Assembly (NCBI GenBank): GCA_949126835.1
Contig: CASBPS010000048.1
Coordinates: 1,067,501-1,131,500, forward strand
Length of the DNA: 64,000 nucleotides
Origin: Anisus vortex
Taxonomy: Eukaryota; Mollusca; Gastropoda; Planorbidae
Direction of reading: 5' to 3'
This document shows positions 41,931 to 53,879 of this stretch, piece by piece. The position numbers and the translations under genes are program-made. How positions within the stretch are numbered: position 1 is the first letter of the stretch; the number at the start of each line of letters is the position of its first letter. The notes under the pieces are model-generated. The model had not been told where the DNA came from. It saw only the letters and a program-made list of their open reading frames with translations, and did not search any database.

Positions 41931-42570
41931 GATAGGAAAAAAGTGTTTTTGTCATGTTTGTTTCTCTGAGCATTGCAACAGGTTGTTAATATGTTTAATG
42001 ATAATGCCTTGTGTATTATAAGTATTTTACTCTTTGCCCTTCTACCCTCTAGTGAACTTAAGTTTTTCTAGGTTTAGTGATTTGACGTTAACGATAGGCC
42101 TATTTGTCTACTCTTTTTAGATGTAACCTATTTTTGTTCAGTCTTTACTACGTTTACTTTTAAGTTTATTTTCCTGCTAAAATAAAAAGAATAAGTCCCT
42201 GGTCAAGATATCAACAACCTTTTTTTAACGGTTACACCGTTTTCGACCTAGACATTCGGGAGATAGCAGACGACACACCCGCCATCAATCTTCTTCATCT
42301 TTTTTTATATTTCTCGCCTTAAAACAAGATGATTGTTAGAACATTAGTGACAGAGGTCACGTGATGGTGGCCGTTTACTCATTCATATATGGGGTCTTAA
42401 TTCGGCCCTGTGGCAGTCCGTATCAAAATATTTTTGTAGAAATGCAATTGTGACGGCTGGTGACAGCCGCCATTGCCACATTTAGCACCACGTCGAGCTA
42501 CTTCCAAACTAGGAAATAGGCCACACCCAACTAGGAAATAGGCCACACCACCTGGAAATTTGCACCACCC
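41931..42570. other. Intergenic stretch without recognisable gene
   Basis: No ORF with a motif. A small direct repeat (aactaggaaataggccacacc twice, near 42505-42550) precedes the MITE. Confidence 0.4.
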
Positions 42571-42577
42571 TCTAGGA

Positions 42578-42795
42578 CAGGGGTCGGCAACCTATTGACT
42601 ATTGATAAATAGTGTGCCAATGTAGGATTTCTAATTCATTCAGCGTGCCAACAGCCTAAAAGTCACCCTGCTCTACCACTCAATTTATTGTGGAAGAGAC
42701 TTGAATTGCCCTTTTTTTCTGGGTCTTCCGCGTGCCATTGGAAATTGCTCTGCGTTGCCAAGTCTGGCACGCGTGCCATAGGTTGCCGACACCTG
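42578..42795. mobile_element. hAT MITE, 218 bp
   Basis: caggggtcggcaacc ... ggttgccgacacctg. The flanks ctctagga (42570-42577) and atctagga (42796-42803) match at 7 of 8. Internal blocks as in the 5050 MITE. Confidence 0.85.
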
Positions 42796-42803
42796 ATCTA
42801 GGA

Positions 42804-43848
42804 CATTTTTTACACCGTCTGGTCACAGTCTGGTGGAACATAAGCCACAAACAAAGATCATTACGTTCATCTCGGTCTTGCGCTAGTTTTTTTCTAGCTT
42901 TCTTCCGCTTTTCTCACCAGTCTGACGTCTGCCTGCGCGTAATATATTCTTGCTCGGCCTCAGACAACCTGACCTTTCAACTCTAGCCTCGCAATTCATT
43001 ACATTCTTCTTAAATAAATTAAATAAACTAAACCTGTCCAAACTACTCTGATGATTTTAATAATTGATTGAAACTGGAAGCAAAACGAACGGGGTAATGA
43101 TGAATAATAATACTTATAATAGTGTGTGGGGGAGGGGGGGGAGGATCTCGAAGGTCTCAATCCGGCAACGAGTTTGACTTCTATGTCGATAGTTCAAATC
43201 CTGGTATAAGACCTCCTGTGATGGATATCTTTGCCCACGGGTCAAAATCCAGCTCCTATAACACTATAAGTATAAATAGGTCTTTAAATTTGCTGGGTAT
43301 TGTACTAAATCCAATATGATAATCGTCAAGTGTCGCAGGACCAAAGACACCAGTTAATGCTACTTTTATGAAAGGCATAATAGGCTTTAAACAAAATACT
43401 AATGATTAACCTAAAAGTGGGGCGTGTCAGAAAGAGAAAAGACTAAGAAGCAATATTTTCTCCCCCCTCCCCGGCCCCAATTTTTCGCAACAAACAGATA
43501 CTTGTTTCTATTTTTTGCACTATAATTAGGTCACAAATAAAAGCCACAGTATATCCCTAACTGGACTCTTTGTATCCTTTTTTTTAAATAGCTTATATAT
43601 ATTATATATGATATATTATGTCTAGGCATATCCTATATAAATATAGGCCATAGGCCTTGTCCTATACAAGTTATAGGCCTACTAAGGATTGTACCGAAGC
43701 ATATGTCATAGAAGTGTAAGCATACAAACCATTCACGCAATTACAAAAGCTATTTAAAATATTACACAATCATCAGATTTGTAAATTAAGTTAGCATATT
43801 CACATTATTTTATAGTATCGAAAAGTATTTATAGAATCAGCGCGAATG
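42804..43848. other. Intergenic stretch without recognisable gene
   Basis: Short ORFs only; a G-run at 43126-43142. Nothing assigned. Confidence 0.4.
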
Positions 43849-43856
43849 CTCTATAG

Positions 43857-45159
43857 CAGGGGTCGGCAACCTAAGGCGCGCGTGCCAGACTTGGCACGCA
43901 GAACGATCTTCAGTGGCACTCAAGAGACCTCTAAGAATATTGTTTAATGCAAGTGAAAACAACGTATGTCAGCATAATAAGTGGGTGCTACGTGGCGAAC
44001 TACATGGGAGGGAATCACACTGGACGTCGACTGTTTTAGTTCAGGAATGTTTGTATGCAAACCTCTCATTATTGGACTAGCAATCTGTGATTGAATCTAT
44101 TGTTAAGATAGTCAATTGTATAGTTTCTCAAGTCTCTTCTAAAAGAAAGTCATACGGAGTATAGATCAAGTCCTGGATTTGTTGTCTTGAAGCCATTAAG
44201 ATGTATCTTAATTGGAATAAAAATTCCGTTATTGAATGAGGAGAATTGACTGTTGAAGCCAATGTTTCTGTATGACTTGGAGACACGTTTCCATTTACAA
44301 GACTGGGTACAAAAGCACTTGAAGTGTTGGGCAACTGTTGGGATTTGCATTAAAACTGGACAGATCTTTCCGTTTAAATCAATTTCAAAACATTTAACTT
44401 TTTCCCCAATTTAAGGCAAATTAAGATAGATGCATTTTCAGAAATACACTAGTTATATTAAAACATTTAACTCGTTTGGTATCACTAGCATCAAATTTGA
44501 AGAATTTACTCGAAGGGAGAAAATTAACCCATTTTCTCTACTTTCTTTACATTAATATTTCTAATATGTTTCTTTTTTGTTTCCTTTTTAAAAAAATTAA
44601 TGGTTTACAATTTATAACTTTAAAATGATCAAATTACACAAGATGGTTGAAAATTATATAAATATTTTATGACTAAAGAATGTATATGTACATTTTTAAA
44701 GACTAAAATAACTACTCAATTTGTATGATTATTATGTATCTCAGCCTCTTACTGCACGTAGCACAATACTCCAGCTAGTTGATTTAAAATAGTATGTTAG
44801 CGTAAATCTCAGTTATTCTGAGATCAAAAATGAAAGACTTGTTGTCTATTACTAGAATAATTTCTTAGTACATAAATTCAAATGTTGATAACTATTAATG
44901 TGTAAGTAGAGTAATGAAATTGTGTATTAGCTATGAATTGAATTTTTTTTTAAAAGCTAATAGTTTAGTTTCAAAACCGGAATCCGGTATTCCGATCGGT
45001 TTTCGTTTAACATCCCTAGTGTTGCTACGGCACTAAATAAGCTTAAAATGTCTTATAAAAATAATATAGTTGATCAGTTTGACTTTCACGCTGTTAGAAC
45101 GCTAAATGATTCAAAAATCCTAGTCTGGCACACTGTAAGCAAAAGGTTGCCGAACCCTG
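43857..45159. mobile_element. hAT nonautonomous element, 1303 bp, perfect TSD
   Basis: caggggtcggcaacc ... ggttgccgaaccctg. The flanks ctctatag (43849-43856 and 45160-45167) are identical. The interior matches the element at 35424. Near its right end (44965-45018) lies an accggaatccggtattcc block ending acatccct, the terminus of family B, suggesting a nested insertion or chimera. No transposase. Confidence 0.9.
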
Positions 45160-45413
45160 CTCTATAGGACTGCATTCTTTTTCTTTTAATTTTGAAAGAC
45201 GAGATAGATCGCCTGTATAGGCCTAGACATTTTTAATGAGCTGACGCGCCAAAATGCATCCCGTGATGTTGGTAAGATTAACAATGTTTAAAAGCTTCCG
45301 TTGTCAACTTTTTGGGGGTGTACGATTTAGATTTCGCTATTCAATAAGGCAATGTTCTGGGTATCAAATGAAATAAAACTAAAATTACTTATATCTAACA
45401 ATGGTTTATTAAT

Positions 45414-45601
45414 CACATTGTAATAAATTAAATTGTTGTAATGCAATTTAAAGAAAAAATAATAGAAACAGCATAAATTGTGCTTCGTGGCTTGTTAAAT
45501 TTATTAATGAAATTTTTTTTTCCTGAAAAGGCCCTTTTTTTTCGAAAATGGTCGTAAGGGGAGCGGCCGCTCCCCCTGCTTCCTCCCTGGCTACGCTACT
45601 G
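45414..45601 (-). mobile_element. hAT end fragment (terminal type cagtagcgtagcc)
   Basis: Reverse complement of 50323-50500 (ggctacgctactg end, gcggccgctcccc, ataaattaaattgttgtaat). The other end was not found. Confidence 0.6.
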
Positions 45602-45609
45602 TATAGGTC

Positions 45610-46205
45610 CTATAATTAGATCTAGTAATAAATTAGTTAGTGGCCTAGAGCTATGTTAGTTCAACCATAGAGTAAAGACAGTTTTATTATAAGGAGCGAT
45701 TTAAAATTTTAGCTATGCCTACTACTGGAATCACGGAACAAATAAATTCTTAGATATATAGGCCAAAGCCTAAAGATAGTCTCCGAGTCACACTTTCTAT
45801 TTTTAAAGGTTTAGGGAACTTTCTACTTTCTATAACCCAGGTCCTAGATCTAATTTCTGTAGTTACTTCTTCTTCTTCTGTTAGCCAGTCTGCAGTGCTG
45901 TTTGCTCCCTTGCAGTCAATGCCAGACAAACATATTCACATGTATTTTTCAGTTATTACATATTGTACTATTATAGTGTGTTGGTAATGGTATGTTGAGG
46001 GGAAGCAGAGTGTATTTGAGGTAGGTTTAGCGTAGGGCATCCAAGCAGGCATTGGTGCATAGTTTCTTGTGACTGTAGTTAAATAAAACTTGTTGAAGAA
46101 GAAATCTTACTAACTGATTTATTCTATTTTTCTTAACGTGACGTCAAATTGTTTAAATACCCGTCCCTTTGTCACCTTCACCTGTTCCATAATATGTCAG
46201 TGTGT
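45610..46205. other. Intergenic stretch without recognisable gene
   Basis: A cttcttcttcttctgtt patch and no domain-bearing ORF. Confidence 0.4.
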
Positions 46206-46209
46206 TGTT

Positions 46210-46905
46210 TCGGTACCATTGCGGACTATTACATTATCTCTGGCCAGTTGTCACGGTCTTGTGCCGCCCTTTGGGAGTTAAGAAAGGACAGGCCGGTCCA
46301 TTCTTTTACATCGTTCTCTCATCTTCTTTTATGTCTGCCTCTTTTTCTTCCTCCATACACTGTGCTTTTTCAAGATAGTCTTTGCAAGACTTACAGTTCT
46401 TGTTACGTGCCAATAACATCCCAGTTTTCTGCTTCTGGTGGCGGTGAGCAGGTTTCTATATGGGCCGATGACATTGGCGATTCATTTGTGGACAGCTTCG
46501 TTTGTGATTTGTACCAAATTCCAGGAATCTTGCGAACATTTCTACGGCCCTGATCTTTCTTTTGATATATGTTGTTAGCGTCAAGGTTTTCACATCCATA
46601 GATTTAAAAAACGACACCAGATAACGATTATACAGATCTTCAAACAAAGGGACACATTGCCCTGCTCTATGCTCTTTACCTTGGTAAGTGTGGTGGCTGT
46701 CTGAACCTTCTCTGATAGAATGGCCCCTAACTATCTAAGTAAGGAGACTTCTTCGAGCTTATGTCTGCCTATTGTTATCTAATTTTATTTTGTTTGTTTT
46801 CCATGACCTTTACCTTAATGAGGTTTATTTTCATGTCAAACGCCGCCTATGTTTTCTTCACTTTAGCGGTGATATCTTTCATCTTCACTGCTAGCTAGGC
46901 CATCT
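46210..46905 (-). pseudogene. LINE reverse-transcriptase relic
   Basis: Minus-strand pieces in changing frames resemble the end of an RT ORF: KLEEVSLL..LGAILSE, then KRGRHKRR.ENDVKEWTGLSF and NSQRAAQDRDNWPEIM. There are many stops and frame breaks. It ends next to the hAT inserted at 46923. Confidence 0.6.
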
Positions 46906-46922
46906 AGATCCAGGACCGGCTT

Positions 46923-49352
46923 CAGCGCCGGATTAAGGATCCTGGGGGCCGGGGGGCAAAGAACTTTTGTGGGCCGGATGTTATCAATTATTGACCAATA
47001 AAAATTTGTTCAAAACTTTTCTTGCTTTCCTTAATACCCTGTCAGGTCTGGCGACAGTAACATAAACCATCTACTAAAACGTTTATTTACAATTTGCAGC
47101 ACGTATTAAACAACATTTACTTTTCGAGCCTTTCGGCGTGCGAAATCAATCACAATATCATGAAAGTCAATGTCGCGCAAAATATCAAACTCAATGCTCA
47201 TCAAGCAAAGCATGTTCAATCGAATGTCTCCCATTGTGGACCTCAATGAGTTCTTCACTCTCTTCAAGGTAGAATAACTTCGTTCTCCTGTGCAGTTTGT
47301 TGTCATCATGCAGAGGAATGGTTAGAGAACCGTTTCTACATTGGGGAATGTGCTCTGCAGTCCATTCTCAACGATGGTAAGAAATAATTGTAGTTCTGGC
47401 TGACGGTTGCTGGATGATACACCCTTGGGAGATTGCTGTGAGGATTCCACTCTGAGAAATGCGGCAAAATGAAGAAATTCCTCTTCTAGAAAATCTTCAA
47501 AATCATCTGGATATTTTTGCTGATGCCAAGAGGATGCTGACCGAATCATATCAGTGGACGCTTGCTCCAGATTCCTCAGAAATCCAAAAGTTTGGTTCAG
47601 CTCTTTCTATGCTGCCAAACGATGTACTAGGTCACTTCGAAGTTTGTCAAGTGTAAGTAAGAAGACTTGAGTTTTGAACCGATCAGAAGGATTGAACTCC
47701 GTTTCATCAGCATCGCCCTCAAACTGTTTCATCCGTTTTCGTTACCTTATACTGTCTTCTCTGTAAGAAGAATTATCACCATGGGGTTTTCCTCGCAGTT
47801 CATAAGTTCCAAAGTCATTCCGCTGCTGGTCAATAAATTCAATTAGTGATTTGTACAGTTGCACAACTGTATTGATATCGATCTTCGAGTGTTGTAAAGT
47901 ACAACTGGTGTCGTTAATTCGGTCCAGGAACACATACCAAAATTCAGCCATAATCCCAGTTTCCCAATAGCTCATTGTTTTGTACAATGAGTCAGCCTGT
48001 ATTTTGGCATCTTGAGGTTGGTTGTCATCGTTAGAAAGATTATCGAGAAGTTGTTCAATTTTTGTGTAACCTTTCACATAAGCCTTCGTAGCGTCGGCGT
48101 GCGCAGACCATCTTGTGTCACTTAGCCGCTTGACAACAGACAACTGAAGTGGACGAAGCAGTTCAATAAGTTGGGCCCAACGATGAGTTGATCTTGAGAG
48201 AAAAACATATAGCTGTTACATATGGTCTAAAAAAGTGACGGTCTCCAGGCAACTATCCACCGCGCATTGACCAACCAGATTGAGTGAGTGAGCAGCACAG
48301 GGAATAAACGACGCCAGTGGACAAAACTGAGAAAAATGGGCCTGCATTCCATTGCATATGCCGGACATGTTTGATGCATTGTCGTATGTTTGTCCTCTGC
48401 AGTTTTTAACATCGATTTCATTTTCTTCCAGGAATGTCAGCAGACTTTCAGCCAAATATTTGCCTGTGTGATTGTTGCCTTCTGTGTTTATGAATCGAAG
48501 AAAACGTTCCACTGGGCCAGTCGGTAAAAGGCCTTCATAGCGTATAATGCAGGTGAGTTGGTCACCATGCGAAATATCCGGTGTTGAGTCCACAGATACA
48601 GAGAAAAATTTGGATAAGCGAACTTCAGACATTATTTTAGACAACACCTGCTGCCCCATTATCAAACTGATCTCTTCACAAGCTGTGGAAGATAGCTACG
48701 ACGTATGCCCTCTTCCCTGATTTGCATTCTTCCGTATGTGCTCAGTCAAGAATGGATCATACCTTGCAATCAGTTCCAAGATACCCAGGAAGTTGCCGTT
48801 ACTTGAGGAGCCAATATCTTCATTAGATCCACGGATTGCCAGACATCGTTCAGCTAAGAACTTCATTGTTGCCACGACACGATCAAGAACTTTGATCCAG
48901 TAGTCACGCTCTTGATTGTATTGATGCTCAAGCTGTATGTCAATCCGATGTTTTTGTTGCTTACGAATGAGCACTCCTGTTACTGATTTACGATGCTCTG
49001 CGCTTTGTTAATGACGTGAGATAGCACGCTCACCATGTTTCCAGTCAGAAAAAACAGGATGTTGAACAAAAATGTTTTGATTTCCTCGCATTGACAACAG
49101 CCTACAGGGAAAGCAGTAGAGGCTTCCATTTAATGGCGGGTAGCACAGCCACGTTCTTGGTAGGCGCTCCTTGGTGCACACATTTAACCGATAAAATAAA
49201 GATTTGGAACAATGACGATTGCTGTTATTGTGTTGTAGTTTCTTAATAAAATTCTTTTATTCTGATCTTTAATGACATAAAAAAATTGGGCCGGTAGGGA
49301 AGCTGGGGCTGGGGGCTGGAGCCCCCACAGCCCCATGGTTAATCCGGCACTG
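46923..49352 (-). mobile_element. Full-length hAT transposon (ZMYM1-like/DUF4371 type), 2430 bp
   Basis: Termini cagcgccggattaagg and, inverted, cagtgccggattaacc. The flanks accggctt (46915-46922) and accggctc (49353-49360) form an 8-bp duplication with one mismatch. It carries a minus-strand transposase relic. Confidence 0.95.
47106..49180 (-). pseudogene. hAT transposase with six nonsense codons
   Basis: One frame runs through the whole element. TTF-type zinc finger region (TWLCYPPLNGSLYCFPCRLL, about 49150-49080), DUF4371-like catalytic part (FFSVSVDSTPDISHGDQ with DST, CRGQTYDNASNMSG, CAAHSLNLVGQ, KRLSDTRWSAHAD with the conserved RW), and the hATC dimerisation end (NCTGERSYSTLKRVKNSLRS). 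Stops interrupt it after SRH, GHTS, LDHM, DSIR, LAA and ETVL. All open pieces share one frame, so there are no net frameshifts. Such proteins cut and paste the element in the nucleus; this copy cannot. Confidence 0.9.
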
Positions 49353-49589
49353 ACCGGCTCTAGGGTTTTTGACGCCTTAGGCAAAAACAAATTCTGCGCT
49401 CTCATTAAAGTGCCTTCGGTGGGGAGAAACTGAGTAGTGTTAAAGCATATTTTCCAATTTTCTAAGACAACTTAAATAAAATACCCTTCGCCTAGTAATT
49501 CGTCTGCATATGCTAGTAGCGCACAGAAGTACTAAACTTTAATTTAGTTTTTATCTTTAAATCACCAAATTAAACAAAACAAATCATCA

Positions 49590-49950
49590 ATTATGCGATC
49601 CCCTAGATTTTCTATATGGACGGTCATGTCTAGATCTAATAAGCTCCCCTAGGTTGTCTATATGGACGGACATGTCAAGATCTAATAAGCTTCCTATGTT
49701 GTCTATATGGACGGACATGTCTAGATCTAATAAGCTTCCTATGTTGTCTATATGGACGGACATGTCTAGATCTAATACGATCCCCTGAACGGACATGTCT
49801 AGATCTAATAAGCTCCCCTAGGTTGTCTATATGGACGGACATGTCAAGATCTAATAAGCTCCCCTAGGTTGCCTATACGGACGGACATGTCAAGATCTAA
49901 TAAGCTCCCCTAGGTTGCCTATACGGACGGACATGTCTAGATCTAATATA
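49590..49950. repeat. Tandem repeat, 45-bp unit
   Basis: About eight units of gacggacatgtctagatcta / ataagctcccctaggttgtc / tatat, one shortened near 49785. The frame stays open because 45 is a multiple of three. 49361-49589 upstream and 49951-50322 downstream hold no gene. Confidence 0.9.
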
Positions 49951-50322
49951 CTACGGGTTGGTGATGGTTCTTTCACCAATGCTGATTGTTTTAATGCTGT
50001 TCCTCAGCACATCTGATTTCTGTCATAATCCTTTCTAACAAGAAGTTGAAAAGGCTGGGAAAATCAGCCATTACTCTCTGACTCCAACAGCAATTGTAAA
50101 CCAGCATGTAATAAATCAAAATGTAATAGGAACAGTTCAAAATTGTACTAAGACTTTATTCTGTAATGAAGATTAACACATTAGAATTGAGGAACAAAGG
50201 CACAACAAACGTACACTGGGAATCTGGGTCAACAATCAAAGGGGCAGCACTCTCACAGTTCACACAAGGGAAACAACACAACAAATAAACATAATGATTA
50301 CAACACAGCATCTTATACTTTA

Positions 50323-51996
50323 CAGTAGCATAGCCGGGGGGATGAGCAGGGGGAGCGGCCCGCCGCCCTACTCCCCTCCCCACAACCATTTTCGAAAAAA
50401 GGTCACTTTTGGGAAAAAATATTATTTTATTAATAATTTTAACCAGCCACGAGGCACAATTTATGCTGCATTACAACAATTTAATTTATTACAATAATTT
50501 TGAATCATTCAGCGTGCCAACAGCGTGAAAGTCAAACTGATCTTAATTTTAAGCTTATAAGAAAATTTATTTAGTACCGTAGCAGGACCAAGACCAAAAA
50601 AAAAAGTAGAGTAATAGAGAAAATCATTAAAGCGTTTTATATTTAACAACAAAAATAACCTGTTTGTTATTATCAGCTTTAAAAAAAAATCCATTCGTAG
50701 CTAATACACAATTGATTTGTACCAGATTCCAGGAATAGGCCTATAGTTGATCAGTTTGACTTTCACTCTGTTGGCACGAGTGCCTTAGGTTGCCGAATCT
50801 GCTATAGAGCATTCGCGTTGATTCTATAATACTTTTCGATACTAGATGATCATCCCGAAAATGAGCAGTAGATGCAATCAATTTTGCAGAAATTCCCATC
50901 ACTATTAGCTGCTAGAAAAATAATCGTGAATGGTTAAATAAAAACTGCACTATTAAACAGTGTGTGTATCCTGAGTAGAGATGTTAAAACCGTTTTTTTT
51001 TTCAAAAACAGGTTTTCGGTTCTATAAAATCGGTTTAAAACCTGATTTCGGTCCACCCCCTCGCGCAATGTCACAGGTCACAGGCCGGACAAGCCAAATG
51101 TGCGTAGTTGTGTAGGTATATTTAAAAAATAAGCTTACTTCAAACTTAATTAGTGTTTTCATGGCATGCAAGGGGTTGATTTGTGTGAATACAATATGCT
51201 TTTCTACTCTTTACCATAAAATAATTTAAAAACTTTAAAAAATCTGGGCTAATTGATTAAGACCGATAATAGCTTTTAATTTTTCAATGGTGATAATAAA
51301 ATTACCGATTTTGGTTGACCATAATATTAAGAAGCATTTGAAGAGTCATATAGGCCTATGGTAACTTGTAAAACTATGTATTGAAAGGTTTCGCGTAGCA
51401 CAAAACAAAAGACTGTGTATTTAATAATGCCGTTAATAATAAAGCACAGACGCGGTGTCTAGACGAATTGTTGAGGGTCACAGAGAAGGGCTAGTTTGCG
51501 TCTCTCCATTGCGTACACCAAAGAGCAGCGCACATCTAAAAGATGTAACTGTAACTTAACATGTTGTTTTTATCGCAAGCAATTGACTAGTTGGTATTTG
51601 GAAACACAATTACTAAGACTAAATAGGCCTAGTGTTAGCAAGGCTGCTCAAGGCATTTCAGGATTTTTTTTGTGTGAATCCAAGATTATTTATTTTAAAT
51701 ATTTCCATTAGAACAAAAAAAAAGGGTCTTCTACTTGAAGTAATGATTACCTTCCAGCTTCCAACCAACAAACAGAAATCCGGTTTTGAAAATCAAAACC
51801 AGTTTTCAGTTTCAAAACCGGAATCCGGTATTCCGGTTTTCTTTTGACATCCCTAATCCCCAGGCACGGGGTTTTCTTATAACTCTTGATACGCACAAAA
51901 TCTTACTTATTCTATTAATCTGGAAAAAAAGCTAAAAGTGGGGCCTTTTTCCTAAAATTTCGATCCCCCTAGCGTCAAAACCTGGCTACGCCACTG
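50323..51996. mobile_element. Composite hAT element, 1674 bp, perfect TSD
   Basis: Termini cagtagcatagccgg and ctggctacgccactg. The flanks atacttta (50315-50322 and 51997-52004) are identical. Inside are a fragment of the caggggtcggcaacc-type element (about 50505-50813, ending ggttgccgaatctg) and a family B element (50976-51855). It is nested rather than a single family. Confidence 0.9.
50976..51855 (+). mobile_element. hAT-like family B element (agagatgtt...gacatccct)
   Basis: Both ends carry accg/ccgg-rich blocks (gttaaaaccgtttttttttc, tccggtattccggttttctt). The interior matches the minus-strand copy at 40466-41455. No clear flank duplication. Confidence 0.6.
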
Positions 51997-52004
51997 ATAC
52001 TTTA

Positions 52005-52190
52005 CCATTGAAGTGTACAGTGATGGTCGCTTTGTTGTACAGACACTTGCTGATATCTATGAGGTTTGCGCTTATGTTAAATTTGTGTATGGTTGTCCAC
52101 AGTGCCGCGTGCCACATTCTGTCAAATAACTTTTTAAAATCTATGAAGACATGATTTACCTGGTGTTGGAGATGTGTCTCTGAAGTCCCG
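52005..52190 (-). pseudogene. LINE reverse-transcriptase fragment
   Basis: An open minus-strand stretch reads VNHVFIDFKKLFDRMWHAAL then WTTIHKFNISANLIDISKCL and YNKATITVHF. FxDFxKAFDxxWH is the first catalytic motif of many LINE RTs. Confidence 0.75.
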
Positions 52191-52225
52191 TCTACATTTC
52201 TGGGATGATCCCCCCCTCCCCGCTA

Positions 52226-52485
52226 GTAAAAGTAAAGTATCCCGTCGGACCAAATTGATCCTTACGGCCGGTGAAGCAGCGTTCACCAGTTTCCGTGGCC
52301 AAGGCATACTAGGTGATTGTGTGGCCAGCACTATGCACAGCCGCCTTTACTTTACCCCAACAAAGGTCAGAAACCCATCAGAGCTAGGTAGACTCAGAAA
52401 CACACTCCAGACCCGGGAAAAAATCCTAGCCAGCACCAGGATTCGAACCCGGGTACGCCAGCCGAACGCGCTGCCGCACTGTAAC
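52226..52485 (-). mobile_element. tRNA-derived SINE copy 6, best tRNA head
   Basis: On the minus strand: gtgcggcagcgcgttcggct, then the B-box gggttcgaatcctgg, body, and end gtccgacgggatactttact. The most complete copy. Confidence 0.8.
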
Positions 52486-52499
52486 GATTCAGGGGATTG

Positions 52500-53490
52500 C
52501 GTGGCCATCAGACAGTGGAGTCTCCGATCAGAGGTGCTTTACCCGTCAAAAGTCAATGGCTCGTTGGTCTATGGAGTATGATAGCCGAACTGACTCTTTA
52601 ACTATTTTTCCGATATTTATATTTTTGGAACACAGGCTATTTAACATTAGGCTTACACTTGACACACGTAAACAGGTATAAGTAAATAATCCACACGGTA
52701 ATCTGGTTTAAGAATGAGCCAGAGGCACACTTTTATTGATCTGACGTAAGTAGGCCTATTTTAACGACGTCACTACATGGACGCTACTACCATATCTGAT
52801 AAATTAAGATATACAAAATTCCTATGACAGTGTAGACCTACTATTGAATCTAAATCGCGACAATAAACAGGAAAAGTAAAAATACACAACAGCTACTGGT
52901 ATGGAAAATAAAACATCAAAACAAAATCCAGGAACATTTAATAGGCAAACAATGATTTCCGAAGACTCAGGTCATCAGAAGGACAGAAAACGGGAGAGCG
53001 ATACAACGTGTCTGGGCGTGGCCTATATATACAAAGGGATGATCTCATCATGTAAATCACAGGACCCAATCAGAAAATAGTGGGCGGACCCTTAACGTCA
53101 CGTGTCCTTAACTCGAGTCTTTGTCCACACAATCCAACAATGCAGTTGATGGTCCGTCAAGGGGAGAGGGTGGGGTGGGATTGGGTGGGGTGGGGTTGGG
53201 TGAGATGGGCGGGTGGGGCAGATGGGACCAGGGCGCGGCTAGGTGTCTTTGTCTAAGAATACTTATTTTACATAAAAAAGCAATAGAAAAATGTTATAAT
53301 TAAAACTTACGAGACTTGTATGCCACTTTCAACAGCCACCAACAATAGAAGGCCAAACACTGACCGGAAGGGAGATTAAATAATGCGACCCAAACACTAT
53401 CACTGACCAATAAAATTTATTTACCCGCAGCCAATCGGATTCAAACAACCTGACTAAGCGCTCCAGAATAATTAGTTACAAACTTAACTG
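52500..53490. other. Intergenic stretch without recognisable gene
   Basis: gggtggggtgggattgggtg repeat at 53165-53230. No supported ORF. Confidence 0.4.
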
Positions 53491-53499
53491 TGCTTTGTT

Positions 53500-53790
53500 A
53501 TGGAAGTAAAAGGAAATATAATGAGAACAGTACAAAAACACCTTGTAGACCACATGTCTACAATTATATACCTTATTTACAGCTTAAGAACAAATGCATA
53601 TAAGTGCTCTTTCTTTCCGAGTGGCATTCGGGCATGGAATGGGATACCTGGACAAGCCAGGAAAACAAGTAACTTGACATCATTTAAAACATTAATAAAA
53701 ATGCAGGACTAGACTCGGACCACGGATGAGCGTAGGACGCAATAATCTTCTTTATAGAAGGAGCGTCTGTAATGTATAAGATCATTCATG
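53500..53790 (+). mobile_element. LINE 3' end (family A) with readable ORF end
   Basis: The best copy. The 70-codon ORF 53500-53712 ends SLRTNAYKCSFFPSGIRAWN then GIPGQARKTSNLTSFKTLIK and MQD, the usual RT ORF C-terminus, followed by the 3' end tagaaggagcgtctgtaat. It shows that the other short copies are LINE tails, not SINEs. Confidence 0.75.
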
Positions 53791-53879
53791 ATATAAGCTG
53801 CAGCTCTAGGATTTTTAATACATTATATACTGCTAACTCTCATTCAATACATTGCGTACAAGCTTGGTAAACATGTGAA

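Noticed and set aside
46149..46553. 134-codon plus-strand ORF
   Set aside because: Antisense of a decayed LINE reverse transcriptase, which explains the sequence better.
49590..49950. Regular repeats resembling a CRISPR array
   Set aside because: Contiguous 45-bp tandem units without unique spacers; the organism is an animal.
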